Notes under the pieces: generated by a model
The model's input: the letters and a program-made list of their open reading frames with translations, nothing else
The model's database searches: none
What the model was told of the DNA's origin: nothing
Position numbers and translations under genes: made by a program
From: Phlebotomus papatasi
Taxonomy: Eukaryota > Arthropoda > Insecta > Diptera > Psychodidae
Direction: 5' to 3'
DNA length: 64,000 nt
Assembly (NCBI RefSeq): GCF_024763615.1
Contig: NC_077224.1
Span: forward strand, 42,480,712-42,544,711
Part shown: piece by piece, positions 22,113 to 33,279 of the stretch
Position numbering within the stretch: position 1 is the first letter of the stretch
Layout: each line of letters opens with the position of its first letter

Positions 22113-25100
22113 TAATAATTTTTTTTAACAAATTAGTAAATATTTCATTCGATAGAATACTATAAACCAATCACATACTCTGATTGGCTAGAGCCAAAAG
22201 CATTCTAAGCTTTAGCCATTTAGAAAGCGCCTTGTAACGAAAATATTAAATGGGATTACACACTTAATAAAATATGAATAATGCTTACGTAAAAGTACTT
22301 TTAGGGACTCAATTTTTTTGTTTCGTTTTTCTTAAATTCTTTATTGCAAGTTAGATATAGAAAAGACGGCTTTATAACGGACTCGTTACTTGCATTGCAC
22401 AAATCGATCATAAAATAATTCTGCTACATATTTAAACTAAAATTAAGCAGCGTAATTTAATTTTTGCAAAAATTATATTTAAAATGTTTAAAATTATACC
22501 CCTGTTTAATTTTCGTGCCCTTTTTTATCTGCTAAATTTACAAAGTTGCTTAATAAGAACATTTAAATAAAGATTAAGGCGATATTTCTTTAGAATAGGG
22601 AACAAACAACATAATTGAAATTTTTCCTAACATTTCATATGTTAGAAAGTCCAGTTTTCTAGATTTTTTTCTTTTAAAATGGTTACAAATCTTTTGTCTT
22701 TGCTGCAGCATGTAATTCAAATTAGTTATAAATGAGCCCAAACAGAAGTAGATTTTGATTCTGCAATAATGTCTTGGATAAAAGGTAAATCGAACTGTAT
22801 TTACACAAAAAGTCGTTGAAGTTCGAGGAATTCAAAATAAATTTCGAATTTTCATACTAAATTTTCGAACAAGATGAGGAAAATTTATCAAATATCACAC
22901 TAGAAAGCTGGCAAAAGAGTTACTCAGTGATTAAATACTGTGGCAAGAACAGTAAACGTCGTTGTTCTGTTTTTTTCCTCACAACAATATTATGACCGTC
23001 ACATTTTAATACTTTAGCACTTCAAAATTCGAACAGGATGTACCTCAACCACCTTGCGGAATTATCAAGAAGTAAGAAAGTCTCTTTTTTGGATCTTCAA
23101 ATAAATTTTCGAATTTTTTAAGATCTACTTCTGTACGGTAAGAATGTGTATTTGAAAATTAATTAAAATCAAAAAAAAAATACGAATCCAACATTTCTGG
23201 ATTGAGTCAGGAATCAGACTATGTGCCTTATTCATTTTCATATTTATTTACTTTTTAATCAATAGAAGAAAAAAGCTTGTTGTTAAGGTTAAGTCCAATG
23301 ATGCTTCTTATTTTGAATTTCACAGTAAATTCAGATTATTTCAATTTAATTTTAGTGTCAAATAGGGGAATAGACGTATGGAAAACAATTGAAAAACAAA
23401 TATGTTTTAATTTTAATTTCAGGAAATTTTACTAACTGAATAGTTGTAGAAGTGAATGTCACATTGATATACCTTCTTTTTGCATAATTCTAAAGGAAAC
23501 TGGGCTTTAGCGTAACGTAATTTAGATAGGCAACATAATTGTGGATCTAAATTAAATTATTGTAAGGTCCAGCTTTCTTCAGAAAGCAGAAAACTGTTAT
23601 TTTATTATTTTATGAAATTTTGTGTCAAATAAATGTCCTTTTCACTCATATTTTTAAACTCCTAAATTAATAAGAACATGAGACCTAAAAACTTCTTTTA
23701 GGTCTATTTTTTTACTCATCATAAAAATTTCTCATTTTCTTACACAATTCAATACAAAATTAAAACAATAAAAATAATAATGCAGCTGCTGATCTATATT
23801 TAACTAAATTAGGTCAATGAAAAATCAAATTTGAGAAGTATTTAATTTACAATTTTGAAAGATGTAAATTTCTCATACAATTTTTCACGAAGTAAAAAGA
23901 AAGTCTTCATTTTACCTACAATCATCATAGATGTTAATTATATTTACTAGATCCTCTTAATAAAGACTCAATTTTTTATTGATCAAAATTTAATATTTTA
24001 CTGACCAAATTTAATTTTTTTCAAGGGCCTCTCGACATTTCATTTTTCCACATTTTTGCATAGAGACACTGAAGACTAATGGCAAGTTTTTTCCTAAAGA
24101 GAATTGAGTTATCAGTCTGATATATTTCGAAATTGTGTATTAAAAACTATTTAAAAATATATATTTCATAATGTTCGCCGAAATAATACAAGAACTTCGA
24201 GCAAATTTGTTTAAGTCACGGTGCAATATCTGCAAAAGTTTTACAAGGAAAACTGAAAAATAGCTTCACTTTTTATTATACTTGATGGGTCCCTGGTTTT
24301 TTACTGCTCATTTGTTTTTTTTTATTAATTCATCCAACGATCTAATTAGATAGAGAAAAATTCTATTAAATCAAAATTTCGACATATTTCCGTTCCAAAT
24401 GTATTCCATTCATACTTCTACCTCTTTCTACTAAATTCAATTTTGTTTTATTCAATTTAATAAAATTCAATTTAGATTTCACTTTTGCCAATTTGAATTT
24501 AAAGTCAGAAAGATGGGATAGGAATGTGTAATATGTTTTGAAACCTGTAATAAACCCAGTTAAGCTTATGCTAGCTGAGAGAACCGAGTTTCAAGCTAGG
24601 TGCTTGAAACTCTGTATGCGTGCAAATTCGGCTGAACGTTGAATTTTGAGGATAGATTTAATTTTTTTTTTAAATAAATTTGGAGGTAAAAATTCAACTT
24701 TAAACCGAACTTTCACGCATTCCGAGGTGCAAGAACCCCGAGTTGCAAATATTCCGAGGTCGCCTTTAAAGAATTTCAACTGTTATAAGCATTCGTAACG
24801 GGACGTCCACGGAAATTGATTTTTAGCACTTATGATATTCTTGAACTTTGTGAATGTTAAAACATTTACATCCAAAATTTGCGCACCCGTTCTGATGAGG
24901 TCGGATTTCACCTCGGAACAAAAAGGTGAGATTGAAAAGCATCTCAGCTAAAAGACAAGGATGGAAATTTCGATTTCATGAAATTTTGTTTGACGTATAT
25001 TTTGATAGAAATTGTATATTGAAAGTCAAACACAATGTGCTCAATTTTTGATTTCTTACGATAAAAAAAACTGTTAGAATCCATTTTCTGTTTATCCGAA

Positions 25101-25377
25101 TCTAAAATAAAACACAACCAGTTAACAAAATCGTTAAGTTGAAATAAAATTCAACTCATAGACTAATAAATTTCATTGTGTTGAAAGTAATATTCGTGTA
25201 ATGGATAGAATAAAGAAAACTTACTCGTTCTTTTAATCAATTCAGATATTAAAGCCTCCGGTACACCTTTGAGATCAGGAAAATTTAATTAAATCAAGAT
25301 TCATATCCCTTTCTTTCTCAAAACGTTTCGCATACGTTTATCTCTTTCTTTACGACTCAAAATTGGGTTGAACTAAA
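22113..25377 (+). other. Intron 4, AT-rich, one R2 fragment, no gene seen
   Basis: Mostly plain AT-rich intronic sequence. About 24700-24960 belongs to dispersed repeat R2 (phrases CGAGTTGCAAATATTCCGAG, GTCGGATTTCACCTC). Confidence 0.5.
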
Positions 25378-25381
25378 TTAA

Positions 25382-25905
25382 CCCTCTAACGGTGTTTTCT
25401 TTAATATGCAAAAAAAAGTTTTAAAACAATGTTTTCTAGGATAATTATGATCCAATAAAAGTCGAAAAAACCATCCGTTCTTCATTATCTCTTTTAGTTT
25501 AGGCGCTAGGTGAGAAAATATAAAAATTTTTTGAAACTCTTTTCGCTTCTAAAATTCCCATTTTTACTTTTTTCAAATTTTTTAAATAAAATATACAAAG
25601 TAGAATGACATATCTTTCAGTAAAAAAAAAATATTTTAGTCAGATAACTTTAAATCGGTATTTTTATGGAAATTGGAAATGAGTTTTTTTGCACAAATAT
25701 TTTTTGTTGCTCTTTGTCTGACCTGTCACACAAAACTGGGAATAGCAACAAAACGAATAGTCAAAATGAGTTGAAACTTTCAAGAGATGTTTATAAGACT
25801 ATTACCGAGGACCCTATAGCACTTTTAAATAAATAAAACCTTTATTGTCGCTGTAAATGTGATTTTTGTGAAGACCGCCTGGAGGCGGTCTTACCCGTTA
25901 GAGGG
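25382..25905. mobile_element. piggyBac-type MITE, 524 bp
   Basis: Flanked by TTAA (25378-25381 and 25906-25909). Inverted ends CCCTCTAACGG and CCGTTAGAGGG. A strong hairpin lies next to the right end: AAGACCGCC (25871-25879), loop TGGA, GGCGGTCTT (25884-25892). No transposase frame is present. Confidence 0.85.
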
Positions 25906-25909
25906 TTAA

Positions 25910-27413
25910 ATTTCTTATGATGTTTAAAAAAAAGAAGATGAGTGCGAAAATGTGGGATAGATATATGTATACAAAACGTAGAAGAAAAGTATTTGACTTT
26001 TGTACTCATGATCAGGCAACCTAAGTCTAAATTCTCTAAACACTTTGATGTTTTGCACAATCAAAAATTTGTAGGTCCACTTGATATTTCCTTATTAATC
26101 AATAATATTTATCCCGACTGAATTTAATTTGTTATTTAACAAATAAATAATATACTGATCTGTTTTTTTAATTATAAAGTGTTGACGATTGAAAACAATA
26201 TTATAGTATTATAAGCGAGAGCAATTATGTAGAATCCAATTTCAGTCGCAAAAAATATATTTTCATTTAGCTGTTTTGTTATTGCTTATCAAGATCACAA
26301 AAAGTGCTTAAAATGCTAGAGAATGGAAAAAGACATTTATTGCAATAAAATTAAATTTTATACCAATTTTTATTATATTGTTCAATTTATAAATAAACAG
26401 ATAACATTTTTCATTTGCTATTTTAACTGTATGTTTTACATTTTTAAGTATTTTTTTTAGTAGTTATCATAAAAAATCACTGGACATTTCGCATAACAAT
26501 TACGAGTCAATTTAATATATTTCAATTTTATAAATTTACGAACTAGAAACTAAGTGGTTCAAAAAGTACTTAAAATATCTGAAAATCTAACATAATACCA
26601 TCCTTAATCCCAACTTAATTGCTCAAAATCTGCTTAATTACTAGCGTTTGATGATTATAGAGCTTTCAACTATTATGTTAATTTCTCATGAATTCATTAT
26701 CAAGAGAAATACAAAGTTTTCATCCATCAATCCATATTTCGGATACAAGGTAAAGTTTCGTATAATTCACATAGTAGTTATAAAGCATTCATTAGGGATT
26801 TATTTATTTCAAATATTTGCTCCACATTTATGATGCTTTCTTATATTAAAAAATGTCAATAGAAATTCAATTTAAAAATATAATTAATTAAATAATTACT
26901 GACACTTACCTAGATATGCTTCATATCAAATCAATTAATTGACAATCATTTAGTATATTTACTTAGAATATTTTATTTTACTTTATCTTTCGAGAGAACA
27001 AATTTCAATAATGTATAATAAAATGTTAAATAAAGCTTACCTGAGGTTTCTTTAAAAAAAAGGAAACTTTCTAAAACGTCGTGTAAATTCACTAAACTTG
27101 AATTTAAACACTTTTTTCTTTGCCTCAAAATTAATTGAATACATATTAGAAAAACCATTTTAGTCTGTGAAAAATCTAATTTAGTTTATAGTAAAATAAT
27201 TTAAAATAGATTATAAATCATCATAAAGTATACTTTTGGTTCAAAAGCAGATCATTACTAATTTAATATGCCAACAAAATTACATTATTTTCATGCTTAA
27301 GAAAATTTATGATAATTCATTTTAATTTTTTTAATAAGTTGAATTTAACAGCGTATAATCCCGCATACAACATCATAGTACTGAATTTTGGTATTAAGAA
27401 AGTTTAACCCTTT
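25910..27413 (+). other. Intron 4, AT-rich, no gene seen
   Basis: Nothing supportable beyond intronic sequence. Confidence 0.5.
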
Positions 27414-27417
27414 AATG

Positions 27418-27929
27418 ACGAGACACTTTTTACGGACTGAAAATCAACAATAAACATTAAACTGAGAAACATAATCAATCTTAAGTCTTACATCTAACCT
27501 TGGAAAGCCCAACAGAGTCTGATTCGGTGTATTTTGTGCTTCTATAAACAATAGGGACATAAATAGCCCAAAAATTTAAGTAATTTTTTCTGAAAATACC
27601 AATAAATAATATTTCTCGCTTCAATGAAAATTATTACGTATGAATGAGTATTGTAGTTTTTATTGCCAAAAGGGTTTTGCTTAAAAAAAATTAGAAGTAT
27701 AAAAAATAAATAAAATCAATTATGAATTTGAGAATTTAAAAATTCGACATTTTTTAGCTTAAATATTTACTACATGTCAAATAGCTAGAGACTTGCAAAA
27801 AATATTCTAGATTCCTTCAACCTTCTACTTTACTATATTATGTACAGACATAAGAAAAAAAATAACTTTAGGTAGTCAGGAAAAATATTTTCTTTATGGG
27901 ACACCGGTATTCCAATCGTCCTTAAAGGG
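27418..27929. mobile_element. piggyBac-type MITE, 512 bp
   Basis: Flanked by TTAA (27414-27417 and 27930-27933). Inverted ends CCCTTTAATGACGA and TCGTCCTTAAAGGG. The right half (GTCAGGAAAAATATTTTCTT, then GGGACACCGGT) matches 43790-43855 and 2985-3011. Confidence 0.85.
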
Positions 27930-28073
27930 TTAAATTCAACTTAGAGATTCATTATCCGAAGAAAAAAGTTTCAAATTCATCATAATAAAGAAGATTTCAT
28001 TAAAAAATAAAACTAAATACTAATTTAAACTACAAACTAAAAAAAATAACAAAAAGACAGTCAGAGCCAGTGT

Positions 28074-28290
28074 GTCCCCATAGCTCAGTTGGTAGAGCAT
28101 TCGCCTAGACAGCGAAAAGACCCCAGTTCGATCCCGGGTGGAGACAGGATTTTTTCCGGTCTCTACTTGGGTTAAAATTGTGGTCGGGAATCACTTGTTC
28201 TGATTGTCGCTCTCTGTGCATAAACACAATTCTTGGGATTACGTACCAAGCGAACAGAACTCTGTTCAATCACTTTCAAAAAACTAAATA
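28074..28290 (+). mobile_element. tRNA-headed SINE
   Basis: The first 73 bases (28074-28146) fold as a full cloverleaf: acceptor GTCCCCA/TGGAGAC (one mismatch), D stem GCTC/GAGC with GTTGGTAGAGC (A box), anticodon stem TTCGC/GCGAA, T arm with GTTCGATCC (B box). The tail continues with sequence that also follows the tRNA-like head at 60036-60170 (TGCTCTGATTG..., CTCTGT.CATAAA.ACAATT). That shared tail marks a SINE rather than an ordinary tRNA gene. Confidence 0.75.
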
Positions 28291-28586
28291 CTATTCATTA
28301 AAAAAATAATAGAGCTTAGCACTACACGCGAGCCACTCAGGGAAATCAATGCGATCTAAATATTTAATTCTATCTAGATATTGGATTAAGTATTATAACA
28401 CTTTACATTTTTCAAGCTAATCTTAAAATTTTACACAATATTTAAAGTTTTTGAAAATTTTCTCCATCAGGTCTGGAAATAAAAATAAAATTTTATCATA
28501 TCTCAATGAAATAATTTTAAAGTTTGCTTAAAAAATTAATGGCAAAAAATATAGTATAATAAATATAACAAAATATGTTTGAAAAA

Positions 28587-28788
28587 TAAGGGGAAATGGG
28601 GAACCTTTAAAATTTGGTATTCTTCTCCTATTTCAAATGGAACTGTGCCTTATCGCGATCTAATTTAACTCCTCAAATCAATTGTCCAGCTAAATTATTT
28701 TATGATAAGACACAGTTCCATTTAAAATTAGGAGAAGAAGCCCTATTTCTAAGGTGCCAAGATTTAAAGCTGCCTCACTTCCCCCTAA
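28587..28788. mobile_element. MITE, GGGGCACCTTTGAA family
   Basis: The left end TAAGGGGAAATGGGGAACC and right end TGCCTCACTTCCCCCTA are near inverted. Internal inverted pair TTTCAAATGGAACTGTGCCTT and its complement. Confidence 0.75.
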
Positions 28789-28923
28789 TGAGAAATCATA
28801 ATATGAATATGGCATTTGATATTTTCCTTCTTTTCGCAGAATTTTAGAGAAAATAAAAAGAAGTCAGGGATCCCTTCTATGTCAATATTTTCGCTTAAAT
28901 CGATTCCATTGACCTAAAAGCTT

Positions 28924-29150
28924 ATGGCGCGCTCGAACACTTTTCAATTTAGTGAAATTCAATCGATTGAAATTTTATCTCTTACTCTTTCAAACTGAAA
29001 TAAGATATGTTTGTTTTTTTTTCTGTCAAATAAAAATTGAAATTTCAATTTCATTTTCAATTTTAAATTTCATTTGATTTCAGTTTGAAAGAGTGAGAGG
29101 TAAAATTTCAATTGACTGAATTTCACTCAATTGAAAAGTTGTGCCAGCGT
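28924..29150. mobile_element. Palindromic MITE
   Basis: Long inverted arms (about 28927-29005 and 29073-29149): AACACTTTTCAATT.AGTGAA and its complement, with CTCTTACTCTTTCAAACTGA pairing to the AGTTTGAAAGAGTGAGAG side. Element limits are approximate. Confidence 0.7.
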
Positions 29151-29494
29151 CTTTAAAAAAGTATTTAAAAATTCCTTTAGTCAATTTTACATTTTCTTAA
29201 CTGAATCTACAACTTGTCACTATTCTGGAAAAATATCATGTTAAACTGACAAGTGAATCTTGTTCAAATTTTGTCAAAAGGATAATATTATCAGTTTGAC
29301 AAAATTTTTTTCTCACACTTTATATGAACACAGAGAAAAATTTTGAGTTAGAAAAAATTAAGAAACGTGGTTTTGAATCAAGAGTACAAGAATTTCAAAC
29401 TATTTTCCCCTATAATTAAGATATTTTGCGCTTGAATTTCTCTAAAAGAGTATGATAGTTTAAAAAATAGAATAAATTGTGCTTAATAATAGGA

Positions 29495-30312
29495 GAACAG
29501 TGGGTTTGATTTTAGAGAATCGTAGTTTTGAACACTGATAGAGCATACAGAAGTTTTAAAGTTAGAAGGTCATGGTTTAGATTTTAGAGTATAGAGGTTT
29601 CGAGTTAAGACTATTTTGGTTTTGATCTTAGCGAAATCATCGTTTCGAAATAAGAGTATAGTGGTTTTGAATTCTATTATACTATTATGGTCTTGATTTT
29701 AGAGTATTGTGGTTTTGATTTTAGACACTTATGGGTTTGATTTTAGAAACTTTTGGTTTTGATTTTAGAAACTTATGGTTTTGATTTTAGAGTATCATGG
29801 TTTTGATTTTAGAGTCTCATGGTTTTGATTTTAGAGTATCATGGTTTTGATTTTAGAGCATTGTGGTTTTGATTTTAGAAACTTATGGTTTTGTTTTTAG
29901 AAACTTATGGGTTTGATTTTAGAAACTTATGGTTTTGATTTTAGAGTATCATGGTTTTGATTTTAGAAACTTATGGTTTTGATTTTAGAAACTTATGGGT
30001 TTGATTTTAGAAACTTTTGGGTTTGATTTTAGAAACTTATGGGTTTGATTTTAGAGTATCAGGGTTTTGATTTTAGAGTCTCATGGTTTTGATTTTAGAC
30101 TATCGTGGTTTTGATTTTAGAGCATTGTGGTTTTGATTTTAGAAACTTATGGTTTTGATTTTAGAAACTTATGGTTTTGATTTTAGAGTATTATGGTTTT
30201 GATTTTAGAGTATCGTGGTTTTGATTTTAGAAACTCATGGGTTTGATTTTAGAAACTTATGGTTTTGATTTTAGAGTATTATAGTTTTGATTTTAGAGTA
30301 TCAGGGTCATGA
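29495..30312 (+). repeat. 22-bp tandem array, forward arm
   Basis: The unit is GATTTTAGA followed by AACTTATGG or GTATCATGG and a T/G-rich end. It is degenerate at the outer side and nearly uniform from about 29690. Confidence 0.95.
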
Positions 30313-30317
30313 TTTAA

Positions 30318-31275
30318 AAAAACCATAATACTCTAAAATCAAAACCATAAGTTTCCAGAATCAAACCCATAAGTTTCTAAAATCAAACCCATAAGTTTCT
30401 AAAATCAAACCCATAAGTTTCTAAAATCAAACCCATAAGTTTCTAAAATCAAACCCATAAGTTTCTAAAATCAAAACCATAAGTTTCTAAAATCAAACCC
30501 ATAAGTTTCTAAAAACAAAACCATAAGTTTCTAAAATCAAAACCACAATGCTCTAAAATCAAAACCACGATACTCTAAAATCAAAACCATAATACTCTAA
30601 AATCAAAACCATGAGACTCTAAAATCAAAACCACGATACTCTAAAATCAAAACCATGAGACTCTAAAATCAAGACCGTTATACTCTAAAATCAAACCCAT
30701 AAGTTTCTAAAATCAAACCCATAAGTTTCTAAAATCAAACCCATAAGTTTCTAAAATCAAAACCATAAGTTTCTAAAATCAAACCCATAAGTTTCTAAAA
30801 ACAAAACCATAAGTTTCTAAAATCAAAACCACAATGCTCTAAAATCAAAACCACTATACTCTAAAATCAAAACCATAATACTCTAAAATCAAAACCATGA
30901 GACTCTAAAATCAAAACCACGATACTCTAAAATCAAAACCATAATACTCTAAAATCAAAACCATGATACTCTAAAATCAAAACCAAAAGTTTCTAAAATC
31001 AAAACCATGATAGTCTAAAATCAAAACCATGAGACTCTAAAATCAAAACCACAATACTCTAAAATCAAAACCATGATACTCTAAAATCAAAACCACGATA
31101 CTCTAAAATTAAAACCATGATACTCTAAAATCAAAACCACAATACTCTAAAATCAAAACCATAATTTTCTAAAATCAAAACCATGATACTCTAAAATTAA
31201 ACCCATAAGTTTCTAAAATAAAAACCACAATACTCTAAAATCAAAACCATGATACTCTAAAATCAAAACCATTTT
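30318..31275 (-). repeat. 22-bp tandem array, reverse arm
   Basis: Units of CTAAAATCAAAACCATAAGT, the reverse complement of the forward arm, turn over at about 30313-30318 within a few bases. Confidence 0.95.
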
Positions 31276-31727
31276 TGCTACAAATTCAAAACTATTTTTC
31301 TCTAAATTTAAGAGTAAAAAAGTCTAAATTCAAAGCTACTGAATTTCAAAACCATCGTACTCTAAAATTTAAGAAAATGCTCTTATAGAAATTTTTTCTT
31401 AATTTAAGCGAAATTTAAGAAAAAAATTGCTTGGAGCAAAATCGAACCCTTAGTTAGAGTATTTTTTTCTTGAATTTAGAGGGTAATTTTTCTCTGTGAA
31501 AAAAACATCCTTTTGACAAACTTTTAACAAGATCCAGTTGGCCGCCGATTTGACAAAACTTTTCCATATTCAGTATGGAAGAAAATTCTTTTCACAAACT
31601 TTTCTTGTTAATTTGACAGGACATGTTTTTTCTGTTTTTCAATGTGGTAAAACTTTAAACTTTAGATATAAAATAAAATTAAACTTATTGCATAGTTTTA
31701 ATTAAATAAATTGTATCTGCATTCCAG

Positions 31728-32648
31728 GATATTTCGCGGGATGCCAGGGAAACTAAAATGCACTATTCACCTTCTGAAAAAGATGGAGTTTTTGTCGTGG
31801 AAGTAGCCCGAGGAGCTGATAGCACAGGCCTTGCAGAGGAATTCAGCAAGAACAATCAAGATATTCTCTTGCAGCAGAAGTCGAATATTGAATTCACTGG
31901 ACCCGGAGTTGATCAGAAGCCTCTAATTGAATTTAAAACAGACCCTGCCACTGATCATCAAGAAGTGCAGATACATGATCCTCCACCGGCAGAAAAGGCT
32001 CCAGCTCGAGAAACCATAATTGAGGTCGATGAAGTTAAGGAGGAAACATTGATGAATCATAGCAAAACCGGATTGACGCAATCAGACCTGAGTGTATCTT
32101 CGTCCAATGGAAGTAACAAGGACTATTGTTATGGGTCACAGGAGTCCTATACTGTGGACTCAAAGGGTTACAAGGGGTCATCACCGCGTATCTCGAAGAT
32201 GGATGGGCGCAATGACCCCGAAACCCCATCCAACAGTGAGGATGGGGAAGAGACATTCATCAATCGAAAGCCCATTGTGACAGGAGCCATTTACAAACAA
32301 GACACCTTGGATTTTGAGTCATCAATTCCATTGGATAGCAACGACGTGTCGACGGGAAAATCCACCAAAGAGGATCAACTCATAAATGAGCAACATCAAC
32401 TTGGAAATGGGGAGATTAGTGCTACAGTGGATGAAGAAAATAAGAAAAAGGATGACAGCCAACCTGTTGTCAATGGAGATGCCGAAAGAGAAAACTTTAC
32501 CTACCCCGAACCACCATCTTCCGAGGAAATTAAGTATCTAAATGACAGTACAGTTATTGAAAATAACATGGACTCCCTTCCACCACCGCCACCTGTTGAC
32601 ACCACCGCTAACCAATCTGACGAACAGACCCTACTCAATGAGAGTTAA
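31728..32648 (+). CDS. Last coding exon: long acidic cytoplasmic tail, with stop codon
   Basis: The acceptor is CTGCATTCCAG (ends 31727). The exon encodes 306 residues in phase 0 and stops at TAA 32646-32648. It opens with DISRDARETKMHYSPSEKDG followed by VFVVEVARG, the most structured-looking and probably most conserved part. The rest is acidic and low in complexity (many Asp, Glu, Ser, Asn and Pro), with a proline run LPPPPPVDTT near the C-terminus that could bind SH3 or WW domains, ending TLLNES. The ATG at 31758 is internal, not a start, because the frame is open through the splice site. The tail resembles a disordered signalling or adaptor region; the function is unknown. Confidence 0.9.
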   Translation, partial: DISRDARETKMHYSPSEKDGVFVVEVARGADSTGLAEEFSKNNQDILLQQKSNIEFTGPGVDQKPLIEFKTDPATDHQEVQIHDPPPAEKAPARETIIEVDEVKEETLMNHSKTGLTQSDLSVSSSNGSNKDYCYGSQESYTVDSKGYKGSSPRISKMDGRNDPETPSNSEDGEETFINRKPIVTGAIYKQDTLDFESSIPLDSNDVSTGKSTKEDQLINEQHQLGNGEISATVDEENKKKDDSQPVVNGDAERENFTYPEPPSSEEIKYLNDSTVIENNMDSLPPPPPVDTTANQSDEQTLLNES

Positions 32649-33279
32649 TAGGAAACCATTAACCCCGAAAAACCTTCCAGGGTCCAGCGGGACTTATAAA
32701 CTGAATTTTAATAAAGGATTTTGAAAGGAAAAAAGCAAAAAAAAATTGTAAAACTCTACTTAAATGTGTAGAACTATGTGAAATAAGGTCAGAAAATTGT
32801 ATTTCTGTTATTTCTTTGAGAAATTCTAATCGAGTTATTGGTCGAGAAATTTAGCAAAAACAAAAAAAAAAAGACAACAGCACGACGATAAAATAGGATT
32901 TAACGTTGATAAATTTTTAATTCTAAGAACACTAAAACCATAATGAAAATTTTAAAGTTGAAAAAAAAAGGCGAGAATGAGAAACTTTCTAAAATACTAC
33001 AGTTGTTTCTTTTGAGAACCACTCAACAACAACAAAAATTATGGAAATTTTACCAATGGCGTCATGAGGACCAAAATAACACCGACTACAACTTTTTGAT
33101 AGTTCCAAAAAAAAAACAATTTTTGATGCATTAGTTATACATTTTGAACTAAAAGTTTTATTGTATAAAATTTTGTCTCTGACAATTCCCGTCCTCTTGC
33201 GTGTTGTTAGTATTCAGTATACGTTTTTATTTTTTTTATAATAATCATAATATTTATTTGAGAAGCAATGTTTTCCTTT

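Larger units (their letters stand above)
29329..31498. mobile_element. Foldback element built of a mirrored 22-bp minisatellite
   Basis: The ends CACAGAGAAAAATT and AATTTTTCTCTGTG are inverted. From about 29495 to 30312, units of GATTTTAGAAACTTATGGTTTT (or the variant with GAGTATCATGG) repeat head to tail about 37 times. From about 30318 to 31275 the same unit repeats in reverse complement about 42 times. An outer inverted pair (29253-29285 and 31506-31536, CTTGTT..AAATTTTGTCAAAAG type) suggests that it sits inside, or extends into, another inverted element. It lies in intron 4, ending about 230 bases before the last exon. Confidence 0.9.

Noticed and set aside
24893..24925. Another hammerhead motif (CTGATGAGGTCGG...)
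   Set aside because: The second core box (GAA after the hairpin) is missing, and the sibling copies at 13790 and 48310 show that it is an ordinary part of repeat R2.
28074..28146. A functional tRNA gene
   Set aside because: The cloverleaf is good, but the 3' flank matches the tail of another tRNA-headed repeat at about 60036-60170, so a SINE is more likely. The AGA-type anticodon loop also lacks the long variable arm expected of a serine tRNA.
29495..31275. CRISPR array
   Set aside because: The 22-bp units are contiguous with no spacers, the region is intronic in a eukaryotic gene, and the second half is inverted.
32710..32715. AATAAA as the certain transcript end
   Set aside because: No GT-rich element follows; the site at 36561-36577 is better. 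Left open as an alternative.
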